Part shown: piece by piece, positions 44,523 to 56,508 of the stretch
Numbering within the stretch: the first letter of the stretch is position 1
Layout of the letters: each line of letters opens with the position of its first letter
DNA from: Chiridota heheva
Lineage: Eukaryota > Echinodermata > Holothuroidea > Apodida > Chiridotidae
DNA: 64,000 nt
Assembly (NCBI GenBank): GCA_020152595.1
Contig: JAIGNY010001194.1
Location: 62,001-126,000 of the forward strand
Direction of reading: 5' to 3'
The notes under the pieces: generated by a model
The model's database searches: none
Told to the model about the DNA's origin: nothing
What the model saw: the letters and a program-made list of their open reading frames with translations, nothing else
Made by a program: the position numbers and the translations under genes

Positions 44523-47500
44523 CCAAATATAGATGTAAAATGGTTCTCTAATGTGTTTTGTTGCTATTCTTCATAGAAATGCTTTGCATATACTTTGCAT
44601 ATGCTTTGCACATAGTAACATCACAGTAAAGCGGTTATCATTGCCATGATTTGTTGGGTAAAATTGATTTTCTGACCACTATTGCCTATTGCCTTCATGC
44701 ATTTCTTTGTAGCACAATTCTCATTATTTCAACCTTTTCTCCTGCTATAACACCCCAAAATTCAAAATTCTGTGAAATAACCAATTTGTTACCATTTTTG
44801 ATGAAACCTTTTACATGGTTTCAAGCATATTTTCTTCCAATGACTGTATTAATGATTTTTAGGCAGCTTACACTTTACCAATTTTGAGGAACAGTACAAA
44901 GTATTAGTATTTTGGGAAGCTTACAATAACCTGCTCTAGACATAAGTAGCATACCCAAACACGTTGAATGGCATTGTGGACAGCCCACTTGTCAGAAATA
45001 ACATGTCCGACACATTTTATGTCCCTAGACAATTTTGGATATTGACATCAAAAGTCAGTTGGACCCTCTATATTTTGGCGTTGCTAGACATGAAACTATC
45101 ATACTGTTATGTGTAAAACTGGGATGGCGGGTTTGGCAGCGCACAATTTTGTTTGATGTCTTGTCAAGTTCCCTATAACCATGAAAATAGGTATCACAAC
45201 AAATGCATTTTGTGGCAATTATATGGTGCTTAAAAAGTATCGTTCACCCCTTGCCCCCCCAAAAAATAAAAATAATAATGAATAATAATAAACTGAATCG
45301 GATGCATGAAAGGAATGCCTCTTGTTAGTGGAGTAGATATGACCATATATGTTTAATTCCAGAAACAAATGTTAAAGATTAAAAATTCAGTGTACTGCAG
45401 GGATGACACTAAAAGTTTCCAACAGCTTTGTAAGATTAGGGAATAACTAAGATTTTTTCCTTCATTTGATTTCCTTATAATATTGCACAACCTTTTGAGG
45501 CTGATTTAGGTTTGCTGTATACATTTTGCAACACTTTTTGTACAAGTTACTGGCTATGCTCTTTTACTGTTCTAAAAGTAATGTCCGATTGATTGATCAG
45601 TTGGTTTTCACATTGTGCAATTTGTTAATTGTGTTTCAGTTTTTGATGATCGTTCATAACTGTAGATGCAAATGATAGAAATCATTTAAATATTTAAATG
45701 TACTAGTAGTGCCCGCCCCTTCTTCAGTACAAACGTATATTTTATTATTATATGGTCAGAATATGATGTAAATATTTTGTATTTTTCTTTTATATTTGTG
45801 AAGAAAACGAGTTCAAGGTTAAATTGTAATGAACCATGGAAATATTTTGTACAAATTGAACCCATAGCTATCTATATGTGTGCGAATTCGAGTGTGTGTA
45901 GAATAAATGACGCCACGGTGAAACTGCTCTGTTTTTCTTTATTTTGAGTAATTATTGACTTAATATTAATGAAGAATTATTTGTGTGCTTCTGATTTTGA
46001 AACAAGTGTATTTGCTATTGGTCTGGTGTGATATTGTGGTAAGATATTTATTTACCTGGACTGTCTGTGTTGAGGTATTCCAATAATTTAAAATCAGGAT
46101 AAGGAAAGGGATGTTGATCATACTTCTAGATAAATGTTTCTGTGTAGACCTCCGCAATATAAGACTGAATGACGGGAGCTCCAACGTTTTGTATTGTCAC
46201 GCTTGGAAAAATTATCATTCTTGGTATTTCACAGAAAATAACTGCATAATTTTTCAAAGGACACGAAAATCAAACTTCTATTCAAACAGAAACATTGACA
46301 CTGACATTAGCTAAAAAATGATCTTCTTGCAGAAATTTGACAGAAAAAATTATACTTTTCCTAAACACATACTTTTAGCAATGACATTGTATGGAGAGCC
46401 AAAAGTCCCATCTGCCAATTTATTTCTGTCAAAATTTGGGGTTGGAAGGTAAGAATTTTGTGACACAAGTCAATATGTTTCTTATGGAAAGGTTTTGACT
46501 GTTAATTTGGTGAAATAATGCAGTAATTTTCAGTGAGTTACCAAGAACAATAATTTTTCTGAGTGTGCTGCAAAGGCTCATAGCACTGCCAAAAGACCGC
46601 CAAACACTAAACCATTCTTAATGTATAAAACCTCTTTTGGCAAAGGCTCATAGCACTGCCAAACACTCAACCATTCTTAATGTTAAAAAGTGACTGTTAA
46701 ACGTTACAAACAGCAAAGGCTGTAACAGCAATACCAAAGTCTTTTGTTAAGGTCTATAGAAACTAAAAACTACTTTGAATAAAGACTAAAAAAAGAAAAG
46801 AAACACTGTTTCTGCATTAATATAAACATTTTATTTACATTCTTCATCAACCTGGTAGATTGAATGTTTCAAGCACCCTCTTTTAATCCATACATTATAG
46901 AAGCTTCTTTTTAACCCCAAACTACACTGAAAGCACAGGACTCTAAATACCATCTAATTTTTACTAAATAAATACTAAATTTAACATCCATGCACTTAAA
47001 ATCCTTCTTTTAATATCAACATCCCAATGCTAGATATCAATCAATATGATCCAAAGTTGATATCGAAAAGGCTTTCACAACTATTTCACCACAAATGATT
47101 CACCACAAACCCTAAACATGTTTCAAGGGTTACAGGAAGAAACGAAGACCCTAGTGGCAATGCAATACAAGGGCTAAGAACTACTATACAACCTGGCAAT
47201 TAAAATATTTCAACTTGCCAAGTACTATCCAGAAAATCTTCCCCATATAACTGGAAGAATGAAATGTCACATTGAGGATCTTTCATTAAGGAGCACTAGA
47301 CCAAAAAGTGACAAGGCTCGGTTTTTGCAAATTTCACAAATATATTATCCACAACCTATTATCCACAACCGTTTAATAAACTTCATGCCTCCATACTCAT
47401 AGTGCACAGACAACGTGAGGACAGAGGTCACTTAAATATTTATATTAAACCAGAAAATTACTATACGGTTGCATAACAGATAAGCATTTGATTTTTTGGG

Positions 47501-47997
47501 GAAAAATAAAAATATGCCCAGGATAAAGATTGGCTGTTGCATGAGACAGATGTTACTTGTTTTTATCCTAAAATTGACACGATTATAGCTTTCATCCAAC
47601 AACTTAGTATTTGTAATGTTCAAGTGATAAAAAGTAGAGTTTCACTAATGCATGCTGTGTGGCAAGGATTAAGAAAAAAGAATAAATAGCTACATATGTG
47701 AGATTAAATACATGAACACAACTATATATTTAAATATAAAACCTAAATGGACCTTGTTTAAGATTAAACAAAATTGAAACCATTAATATTCCGGTTTGGT
47801 ATGGTACAATATTATTACAATGAAGTAATCTCTTTAAATTGAACTGATATACTGCAGGAAATTGATTGCACCAAAAGTTTCCAAATATCCAACCAAATAG
47901 TTAAAAATAACTGAATAAATTCAAATTTAGACAATCATGACTAATACACCATTGTTAACGTGCATTATCATCATGGAAATGTATTAACAGCTTAATG
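44523..47997. other. Convergent intergenic stretch, no gene seen
   Basis: AT-rich, no recognised coding exon. AATAAA words on plus (45,902; 46,779) and minus (near 46,833) strands could be ends of the two converging transcripts, but none can be assigned. A short direct repeat, CAAAGGCTCATAGCACTGCC, occurs near 46,572 and 46,641. Confidence 0.4.
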
Positions 47998-48001
47998 TTA
48001 A

Positions 48002-48280
48002 AGGATTAGTTCAGGGGTTAAGCAAGATTTGAAAAGAAACAAAATGGTGAAGAAAGCATTCAAAATTTTATTCTGTTAAGGAGATATCTAAGTTTAAAAT
48101 TTGATATCATTTGTGTAGAAATGACTGAAATCAGACTAGTTGTGATGTTATAGCATCAGATTCCTCAAAGACTTTATGTATTTTACATTTTGTCCTACTA
48201 TTTTGTGGCTCAAAAACCATGGGATAAATCAGAAAAGTAGTAAAACTGAATATAGTAATGGTATTTATAATATACCAACT
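48002..48280 (+). mobile_element. TTAA/AGGATTAG element, partial copy
   Basis: TTAA then AGGATTAGTTCAG at the left; the body (GTTAAGGAGATATCTAAGTT; AATCAGACTAGTTGTGATGT) matches 58,643-58,945. From about 48,330 to 48,430 a diverged inverted version of the same blocks follows. Confidence 0.6.
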
Positions 48281-48786
48281 GAAGGAAAATTATCTAAAAA
48301 GTAAACAATTTAAATCAACTCTAACAATTGTTATGAATATGATGATGCCAACTTTCCATAGTAGACTTACCACACCAGTTATTTCTACACATATAAGACA
48401 ATGCTTTAAACTTGTATATCTCCTTAGAAAAAGGGGAGGGGGGAGGGTGGCAACTAAGCTTTGGATATGACCCCATCTTTTCATTTGATATTATACCATG
48501 CAGTACATTAGCAAGGAAATATATTATAGAGCGATATCACCCTGAAAGCTTAAAAATAATATTGAATATCTTCACTCATATTACCCGAATGTTAAAAGAT
48601 CTATCTATGGGCAAAAGTGAATCTAAGCTGGAATATGTTGGAATATTCTTAGAATCTTGTTCAGGTTTGAAGATACGCACTGGTACTTATATAAGGACAC
48701 TTGTAAAAAAATTCCTTCATAAGAATACAATTTATAATAAAATCACCCAACATAAGAGCAATGGACTAATTTGATGGAATAAAGTT

Positions 48787-49235
48787 TAAAAAATATTCCC
48801 ACTGTTTTTTGTAAAATTTTATTTGAAAGAGCATACTTTTAGAGCCAACTTGGTACAAAAATCAGGTTAATATATCATATTCCATTCAGGAGATATGGAT
48901 TTTTGAAGATTTCCCAATTGCATTTTAAAGTCTTTGTACAGTATGGTGGATTCATGTTTGATGATGTCATAGAGGCAATTCCATTGCAAATGTTGATGTA
49001 TTTCTTTGAACATTAATTGGTTGTTTCTGTATGATTAAAAACAATTTTTCAAAAGTTATTGAAGTAGGGTATATTTGGCAATGTACATAAATACCTAACT
49101 TTCATCAATTGATTTTTCTAGCAGGTTTTACTAATACAAAAGGATGATAAATTTGAATGAAATACACAAACTTTGATGGAGAATGTGTTGCTGTGATGTC
49201 ATACTGAGCTTTTTCCTATTCGTTTCTTGACAGCT
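48787..49235 (+). mobile_element. TTAA/AGGAATATTC MITE, right-truncated copy
   Basis: Matches 57,185-57,640 over most of its length (TATTTGAAAGAGCATACTTTTA; TGCAAATGTTGATGTATTTC split across the body) but lacks the right terminal part. Confidence 0.68.
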
Positions 49236-49494
49236 ACAGCAGGCAAGTACTTGCTAATTACACATTTAGTCATTACGATATTATCTTTGAAGAACTTTTG
49301 ATCCACTCACTATGCCAACAGAAAAATAAGAGCTACAATCTTGACAAAACTGTTGGAACAACTTTTGATTATTTTCTTTCCCCTCCATTTTATAACTCCC
49401 AACCCCCTCCTCTCCATTGTTGGATTTTTTGTGCACTTTAAACCTAATTTGGAAGAAAAAAGCCATTAACAATGTCAACATTGATTGGGGTGGG

Positions 49495-49760
49495 GGAGAA
49501 AGGGGAACGGGTAATATAGCAGGGTAAAGTTGGAAACACTGTGGACATCAAGAAATTATGCAAATGTTTAAAGAATAAAGAGATACTAATAAAAAAAATG
49601 AGAGAATATGGGTCAAAGAACTACTAAGAAAATAACCATTATTTATGGTGTATGAATGTTGAATAATAAAGTATAGAAAAGCATGTTCATTAAAACAGCA
49701 CAAAGATTTCCAACAAGTTTTATTCCAAGACTTTCAACAAGTTTTGTTCCAAGATTTTTT
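49495..49760 (+). repeat. Dispersed repeat, pair with 63,088-63,305
   Basis: CCATTATTTATGGTGTATGA, ATGTTGAATAATAAAG and AGAAAAGCATGTTCAT recur at 63,200-63,255 in the same orientation. Class unknown. Confidence 0.65.
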
Positions 49761-50487
49761 ATAGCTAATCTATAGCTTCCTATATTACATAAGCTTCAAA
49801 CAAAAATTTTCAAGTCCATCCTTCTGAAGAATTATCAGATTTTACTACACGCCAAAAGCATTGCTGAATATATCAATATTTTCAAGCACCAAATCAATGA
49901 AAGAAAATAATTTTTACAAAAAAAAAAAAAGCTATCAATATCAATTGTTGCTACCCTAAGCACATATTCACAAAGAAAAATTATTTCTAATATTTGACAA
50001 AATTCACATAAATATTTTCAAGTACTTAAGCAAAATTAATTTGCATAGATATATTACAGTATATATCGATTCATGTTTATTCTATTTTACATTTGACACA
50101 CTGTCAAGAATTCAAAAAACAAATTGAAAACTGGAAGATCATGTACATGTATCTGAGAAAAAAATATCAAAAAATAATTTTCAATGTTAAATTCAAACAA
50201 AAACATTCACTATATTCTAATTGCACACAAGCCATAATTTCTGTCAAATCTAAATAAATGTGGTTGAAATCAAAATCACCTAATATGGGACATAGCATGC
50301 TGATATTGGACAGCACACAGAACATTTGGCCAATCACATATCTTTATTATTTATGTCAAATCTGGGAAACAAATTTAAAGATAGAATTTCACCTGATCTT
50401 CTTATCCTCAAAGACTACTTGTGCCAGCAATGGCCACAATTCCATCACACAAAAGTACTATATGAGAGAAGTCACCATCTAAATTAA
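49761..50487. other. AT-rich stretch, no gene seen
   Basis: No recognised exon, RNA gene or repeat end. May belong to a long CLIP 3' UTR on the minus strand. Confidence 0.4.
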
Positions 50488-50969
50488 CGTCTCTGAGTTA
50501 CAAAATAAGCCACACCCACCATAGCAATGCGGTAACTAAATAGGGGCAAACAAACGTCAAATCAGCAATCATGTACGACCAATGTATTGACATTTAGACG
50601 TTCGCGAGGCTTGCCACAAGCTTTTAATCATTTATGGCACTTCTCCGGATCTTTAGAGTTTTTAGCAAACGGGATAAAGAAAAATCAGTTTGCTAACTAT
50701 TATGGGTAACAGCAATCAGATTTACAAATCCCGCAGCGGGCCCGTAGGTGCAATTTTTGTTCACCAATTTGCCATCACACAGTCTGTGTGTGCAGAAATT
50801 TGTTTTGTACAGTAAATTGCATTGACTACATGAGCGCACGCCGCTAGCTAGCTGTACTGTACCAGTACCGCATAGGATGTTTGCCCCACTTAGTTACACA
50901 GATTTTGTTGCTAGGCAAATTCATGTGGTGATTGGTTGAGAAAGCTGTAAATCATCAAACCCAGAGAGA
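50488..50969. mobile_element. piggyBac-like MITE, copy 2
   Basis: TTAA at 50,484-50,487 and 50,970-50,973; ends CGTCTCTGAG and CCCAGAGAGA. Same family and orientation as 22,980-23,450; long matches include CATTTAGACGTTCGCGAGGC and GTACAGTAAATTGCATTGAC. Confidence 0.78.
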
Positions 50970-50973
50970 TTAA

Positions 50974-52266
50974 TCACTGTTGTATATCTAAACTATTGGT
51001 GCATCATGCAGCCCTTAGTGGCGTTGGATGGACAAGCTCCAGTAGGATCCGTGGAACCTGTGATCGGCAATATTTCAAGAGAGTTTGGAGATTGTTGGTC
51101 TTTTCTTTCTCTAAGAAGAAAAGATTTATCACATTTAATTTTCCTCCTAACTCATCAATTGAAAACAGCAAACTATTCCTAAACCTCTTTATCTTTGACA
51201 AAAAACAAAAGGAAACCTGACTATATGAGTCGAGATTGTTATCAATAACCTACCTTTGTACTTAGCTTAAGAACTGGGATATCCATCTTGGGAAATATAT
51301 TGGCATGTTGTTTCCATACAATTGAAAGAACTTGAAGAGATAACTAGGTATAAAAGTTAGCTTGTTCTATAAATGGTGACACAGTCATGGGGAAGCTTAA
51401 TTCTTTTCTTAAATGATGTTCAGGAAACACCAAAAACAACTAGAAATTTAATTAAAGAAATACAATATTTGTAATGGAAATAAACAAATACTACATGGAA
51501 AAATATACTGTTAGAGATATCTAGGTATAAAAGTTAACATGCCCTAAAAATTTGTGACCGAGTTATGCGAAGCTTATTTCTATTCTTAAATGATGTTCAG
51601 AAAGTCAACTGGCAATTTCATTCAAGAAATGCAACAATTTCATATATACTGAATGATGCAAATGAACTACATGTGGTATTACATGGCAAAGAATACGTCC
51701 CAAGATCTTTTTACTGAGAAGTAAACATTTGCAAACACTAAGTTAAAAAAGCTTGAGCAAAGGAGTTTTCAAAATAATACATATATGTAAATTCCCATGC
51801 ATAAGATTATATCATAGCATATGCAACAAAAGATCTTTATTCATATTCCTATACAAATATTTCCATGTAAACCTTAAACAACAACATCTAAAGTACTCCA
51901 CAAACAAAAAGTATTCAAACAAAATCTGATCTTGGAATGACTGATAAGGACAAAAGTTACTGAGAGAACAAGAACGTTCTTAATACAAGGTGTGGGAACA
52001 GTGCAGGAGGACGCATCCTGCAGTCTACCTTCCATGCGAGAAAGTACAAAAACAAACGGTGCAGAAATAGACAATTTACCTCCTCTAGTACATAAATCTC
52101 AAGTACTGAAATGCTCTCTAAAAGTTATTTTTCTTACAGACTTGTTTCCTCAATTTTTTCATGCAACATGGTTTTCTGTCGAAAACAATATTTTTGCCCC
52201 CTAAATGTCAGTGAAAAAAATCTTTACCAGTATGGATGTGTACTACTGCCTGCACATTTTCGTATA
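50974..52266. other. AT-rich stretch, no gene seen
   Basis: Holds weak internal duplications: GATATCTAGGTATAAAAGTTA at about 51,515 resembles GATAACTAGGTATAAAAGTTA at 51,340, each followed by a CTTAAATGATGTTCAG block. No coding signal recognised. Confidence 0.4.
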
Positions 52267-52409
52267 AGGAAAGGCTCACAATTCTAACTGCCCAGACATA
52301 GCCAGTGATGTCATGCTTCAGTGCACATATACTATGCACTTTTTTGTATATGTACTGAAGCATGACTTCACAGGCCATGTCTGGGCAGTTGGAATTGTGA
52401 GCCTTTCCT
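52267..52409. repeat. Near-perfect long hairpin, about 65-bp arms
   Basis: Left arm from AGGAAAGGCTCACAATTCTA and right arm ending in its reverse complement pair across CTGCCCAGACAT and GTCATGCTTCAGT with few mismatches, around a short loop near 52,340. Either a foldback MITE or a structured transcript in the CLIP 3' UTR or downstream. Confidence 0.85.
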
Positions 52410-54637
52410 CATTCAGGAGGTTAACCACTGAAATAACATGAAAGCTCCATCATGCAATTTAACTGGATCATAAGTCCAGTTATTCAAAGAGTTTTTCGGA
52501 GCTGTGCAATAGTTATTGAGCTGCACCAAGATAATTAAAATTCTTCATGAAACTTCAAGGGTAAAACAATTTGCAATAATCCCTTTGCATCCATCCAAAT
52601 CCAGGATATACAATACGATAGTCCCAACCAACCAAGTACTTAATACTTAGACTGATATCATCTTACCGTAGATACTAGAAACACGATACAATCCAACGTG
52701 TCTGATTGGTCAAATTGTTTACACAATCACTGACCATGCACGGACAAGTTAATAAATTACTGCTGCGTGAGTGACTTTACTAATATGATCAGATTTATTG
52801 GTGAAGGTCAAGGGGTTTCCTTGAGACGAGATTCCATCTTTAACTAACCAATCTTAAACCCATCGCATAGTACCTAACGGCGAGGGCGTCAGAGTAAGCC
52901 TTTCTGTCACAAAGTATGATGATGGTAAGAGTAAGGCATTGTTTGAAGTATTTGACACTACAAACACTGATTACAGGTCAGTTATTCACTTGATTGATCA
53001 GTAAGTCAGCGCTTCTAACCTCTAGTGTCAAAACATTACAACCCTTTTCACCTGAGAGGTAAAGTAGTTTTTGTTTTTTTACAGTTTGCTTGTATTTTTA
53101 CCAAGATAAAGGAAGTAGCATATACTTTATAGTCATCAGTAACAATGAAGATTATTATTATATACACAAGGCACATAGCAATCCACCCAATAATAAACAC
53201 AATTTCCTACATGAAATTTTGTCACCCTAATATTAACACAGAGGTATATCCTTTATTTCATCACAATTATTGACTACATAATACATACAGAATGGTAAAG
53301 GTTACTTTCACTATAAATGAATAGGAACTACCCATTAATCACCTTTTACAGGAAGCAGTACAGAGGTCATGACCTCTGACCCTAACTGTTTCTCAAATTA
53401 ATTATCATTAAAAAGTTGCATATACAGCATACTTTAAATCATTTGATGATAACTCAAAATAAATCATATTGTTATCATGGTTTAAAAAAATGCAATACCA
53501 AAATATTGAACTTCTTTCCCATTTCCAGTCAGTTCCCAGCCTCGCAAAAGTCGCTTATTCTCTTCTGTGCATATTCCTTCCACTTGGAATTATGAATATA
53601 TAATGAGCTGAAACATGCTGTTTTTCTAAGGTGATTACAGCTTTGTTATGGTAGAAAACGGTATCAATACATGAAAATTAGGCAAATAAAGGGTTGAAAA
53701 TACTATACATTAACATTTTAAGAAATAATTCGAGCAAAAAATAATGAAAATCAAAGCAATTGAAAATCAGAGGTCACAAAACACAGTCTGGTCACAATCT
53801 TTGCATACGTGATAGCTTTTTATCTAAATCTATAAAAATCAGAGAAACGGTCAGGAGCTCGCAAGCTTTGCACCGATTTCCAGAGGAATCATGTTGATTT
53901 CACTCATATCGTACGATCCATATCATGATTGCACAATGTGCAATCACGTGGTGTTGTTTACATCAGTATCCTAATCTTGCATGTACTAGGTATGGAATGG
54001 CATTTGCATGAAATAGCCAAAAGTTACCCTTGTAATTCCCTGATAACTTAATAGTTTTTTCAAAAACAAACAATATATATTTCAGATTACATGAGGAATC
54101 TTAATTGTGTATCAAAATCAGAAAAAAATGAATTAGATTTATTAACGACAGAGCTTCTTGAGGCAACTGAATACACTTACTCGGTGTATGCAAGGTTTTG
54201 ATTAGAACCCTAGTGTATGTAAAGTGGTGTCAATCTGTTAATACTGATTTTCTAAAATTCAACCTATGCAGTAGTATTTTCACTATTCTTTTGCTAAAAT
54301 TCATAGGGTTAAATACATTTATATTTTTATACTGCTAAAATAATATCACCAGGATTTGCCTAAATAACAAAGATTTAGTACTTTTTCCAGCTTGTAAAAC
54401 ACATTGTTGCAGCCTTTTGAATTTTCATGAATTATGGATTGGACTCTTGCCTCCTCTGAAAAAATGTTAATGTAAGTTGAGATTATTTTGGTAATATACT
54501 ATATGTTTGTTTGTTTGTTTGATGAGGTCTTAACGGCACCACGAAGTGATTTAATAAATGGCAATTATTATTAAACGATTTAAACATAACAAAAAATATT
54601 CAATTTTGTTTTTATGGACCTGGTTCGGATAAATACC
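52410..54637. other. AT-rich stretch, no gene seen
   Basis: No coding exon recognised. 54,506-54,545 shares GTTTGTTTGTTTGAT and CTTAACGGCACCACGA with 60,127-60,162, a short dispersed repeat. CAATCACGTGGTGTTG at 53,941 contains a CACGTG E-box with no context to interpret it. Confidence 0.4.
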
Positions 54638-54858
54638 TAGCCAATATTCTACATAGCCTATTTATACAATGCGTATATGATTATTATCCACTGTTATGTT
54701 TTAGGCTATTTTGTGGTGTAAGAATGACCTCTAAACCGAAACATTGAAAACAAAAATTACCTTATAAAATCACGTAATTCACAAAATAGCCTAAAACATA
54801 ACAGCAGATAATAAGCATATACGCATTGTATGAATAGGCCTATGTAGAATATTGGCTA
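54638..54858. repeat. Long hairpin, about 78-bp arms
   Basis: The left arm from TAGCCAATATTCTACATAG and the right arm ending CTATGTAGAATATTGGCTA are inverted repeats. The pairing continues through ACAATGCGTATATG and TGTTATGTTTTAGGCTATTT; a loop of about 65 bp separates them. Foldback or MITE-type element. Confidence 0.82.
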
Positions 54859-56461
54859 CTTGTATGGCATAGCATGATATACTACAAAAGGATCACATGT
54901 GCACTTCCACTGGTGTTCTATATATCCATGCTTGCACGATGGCATTAACTTGCAACAATTAAAATTGGCAATGCTCTTTCGAGGAGGAAGACACTTTTTC
55001 TTCAACAGTTTTTTTACTTAAAATATAAACAGAATACACACATGCAGTACTGTTCTTCAGCTGTTACAGACAATAAAAAAAAAAAATGTTCACAACTTAT
55101 CTTTTTATTCAAAACAATCCCATGCAAGGTACATATGTATATGAGTAGTGCCACTAGAATTTTTTTAACAGAAATTAAGATTAATGAAACACTCAGTTGG
55201 AAAAATGAATTACACACACATAAAACGGAAAAGTTTGAACAACCACTCAAATTGCTAATTTAAGTCTTCAAGCTAAGGATTCAACTAGTAGATAATCTGC
55301 AGTCTAGATATCTTGGTCTTGAAGTATTTCCTTATTGTCTAATGCGATATTTCAAGACAATTTTTAAAATACTGCATACCAACACGGCAACACACTAGGT
55401 TGACATTGAAAATAACCTGACTGTTAATTTTATCCTGTAAATATAGAACATAGATCCATGGTTGATTTGTAAACATGGACACACTATTCTCATTTTCACA
55501 ACAGACCTTGCTCACACTTCAACTTAAACAATAATAAAACAAAAAACAACAACTGGTATTTCACTATACAACACCACATTTCAAATATGCTTATGATTAA
55601 CTATCATTTGGATTTAACACTGCAAAGATTAAAAGAATCAAATTACACATTGACAGCTACGCCCTGGGCTAGGTCAGAGTAAATAAGACTGATGTAAAAT
55701 AAATCTTATCCTAGCTACCACACCAACTTACTCTTGATTGCGATAAAATCCATGTAAATTCTGTTGCTAATCTCTGTGATGGTGGACAATTTCAACTTCA
55801 AAACACTGTCACTAGTCGCCACCGGGCCCATACAAATTTAGTTCTGGCAGAAAGCTTATTGTGTCATTAATGAATAATTGATTAATTTTACCTTAATTTG
55901 AAGGAAGCTGGTCAGGAGCTCCGCATAATTTTGGCCAAAAATTAAGCCAATGTTTTAGTACACAAATCCAAACGACAATTATGTAAAAATGGAAGTCGAA
56001 AATATGGAAAACTTGGTATCAATGCAAAGAAAAATCAGCGAACTCCCACCTAGCTTAGAAACTTTACTGCTACATCCTTGTCAGATGGCACCCCACGTGA
56101 TAAAAAATTGTCTTCCAGTGATCGGTTTCGCGAAAACTGTGACATTCCTAAAGTGGCGTGAGTCCTGTGCGAAGCGGATGACGTCAAACCACCACATTAA
56201 CGCGAGGCTGAGAACTGACTGTTTCAGAAGAACCCACTCAACTTGCTTTGCAAAGGGAAACATATGGCGCTTCTGAGTATTCTCTTGGTTTTAACCCATA
56301 TATTCTTTGCAGCAATGACCAAATGGCATTTTCATCATTAACAACATGTAGCAAGAATCAAACTTGTTAACACATGCAGGCAAACCACACACACAATGCT
56401 GAGAGTGCTGACAGGACAATTTCCACATCTTGACAACAACACAGGGACCACTGAAGCGAGA
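54859..56461. other. Probable CLIP 3' UTR, no other gene seen
   Basis: Directly downstream (minus strand) of the CLIP stop codon. The plus-strand ORF at 55,989-56,276 (95 codons) lacks any recognised domain and is not called. Confidence 0.4.
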
Positions 56462-56508
56462 TTAGTATGTCTGTTCATCATCACAATTCTCAGTCCAATG
56501 ACCAAACG
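56462..56508 (-). CDS. CLIP1: CLIP1 terminal exon, zinc knuckle 2 and C-terminus
   Basis: 47 nt, entered in phase 1 (G plus CG makes Ala): [15 protein letters not shown] and TAA at 56,462-56,464. Completes C-x2-C-x4-H-x4-C. Acceptor TCTTTTACAG. Ends in Tyr where vertebrate CLIP-170 has Phe. Confidence 0.95.

Noticed and set aside
48420-48450. G-rich run as a possible G-quadruplex
   Set aside because: Short isolated run (GGGGAGGGGGGAGGGTGG) with no promoter or transcript context; similar C/G-rich patches at 8,360 and 24,610 look like repeat debris.
55989-56276. 95-codon plus-strand ORF
   Set aside because: No recognisable domain or splice context, and it lies opposite the probable CLIP1 3' UTR.
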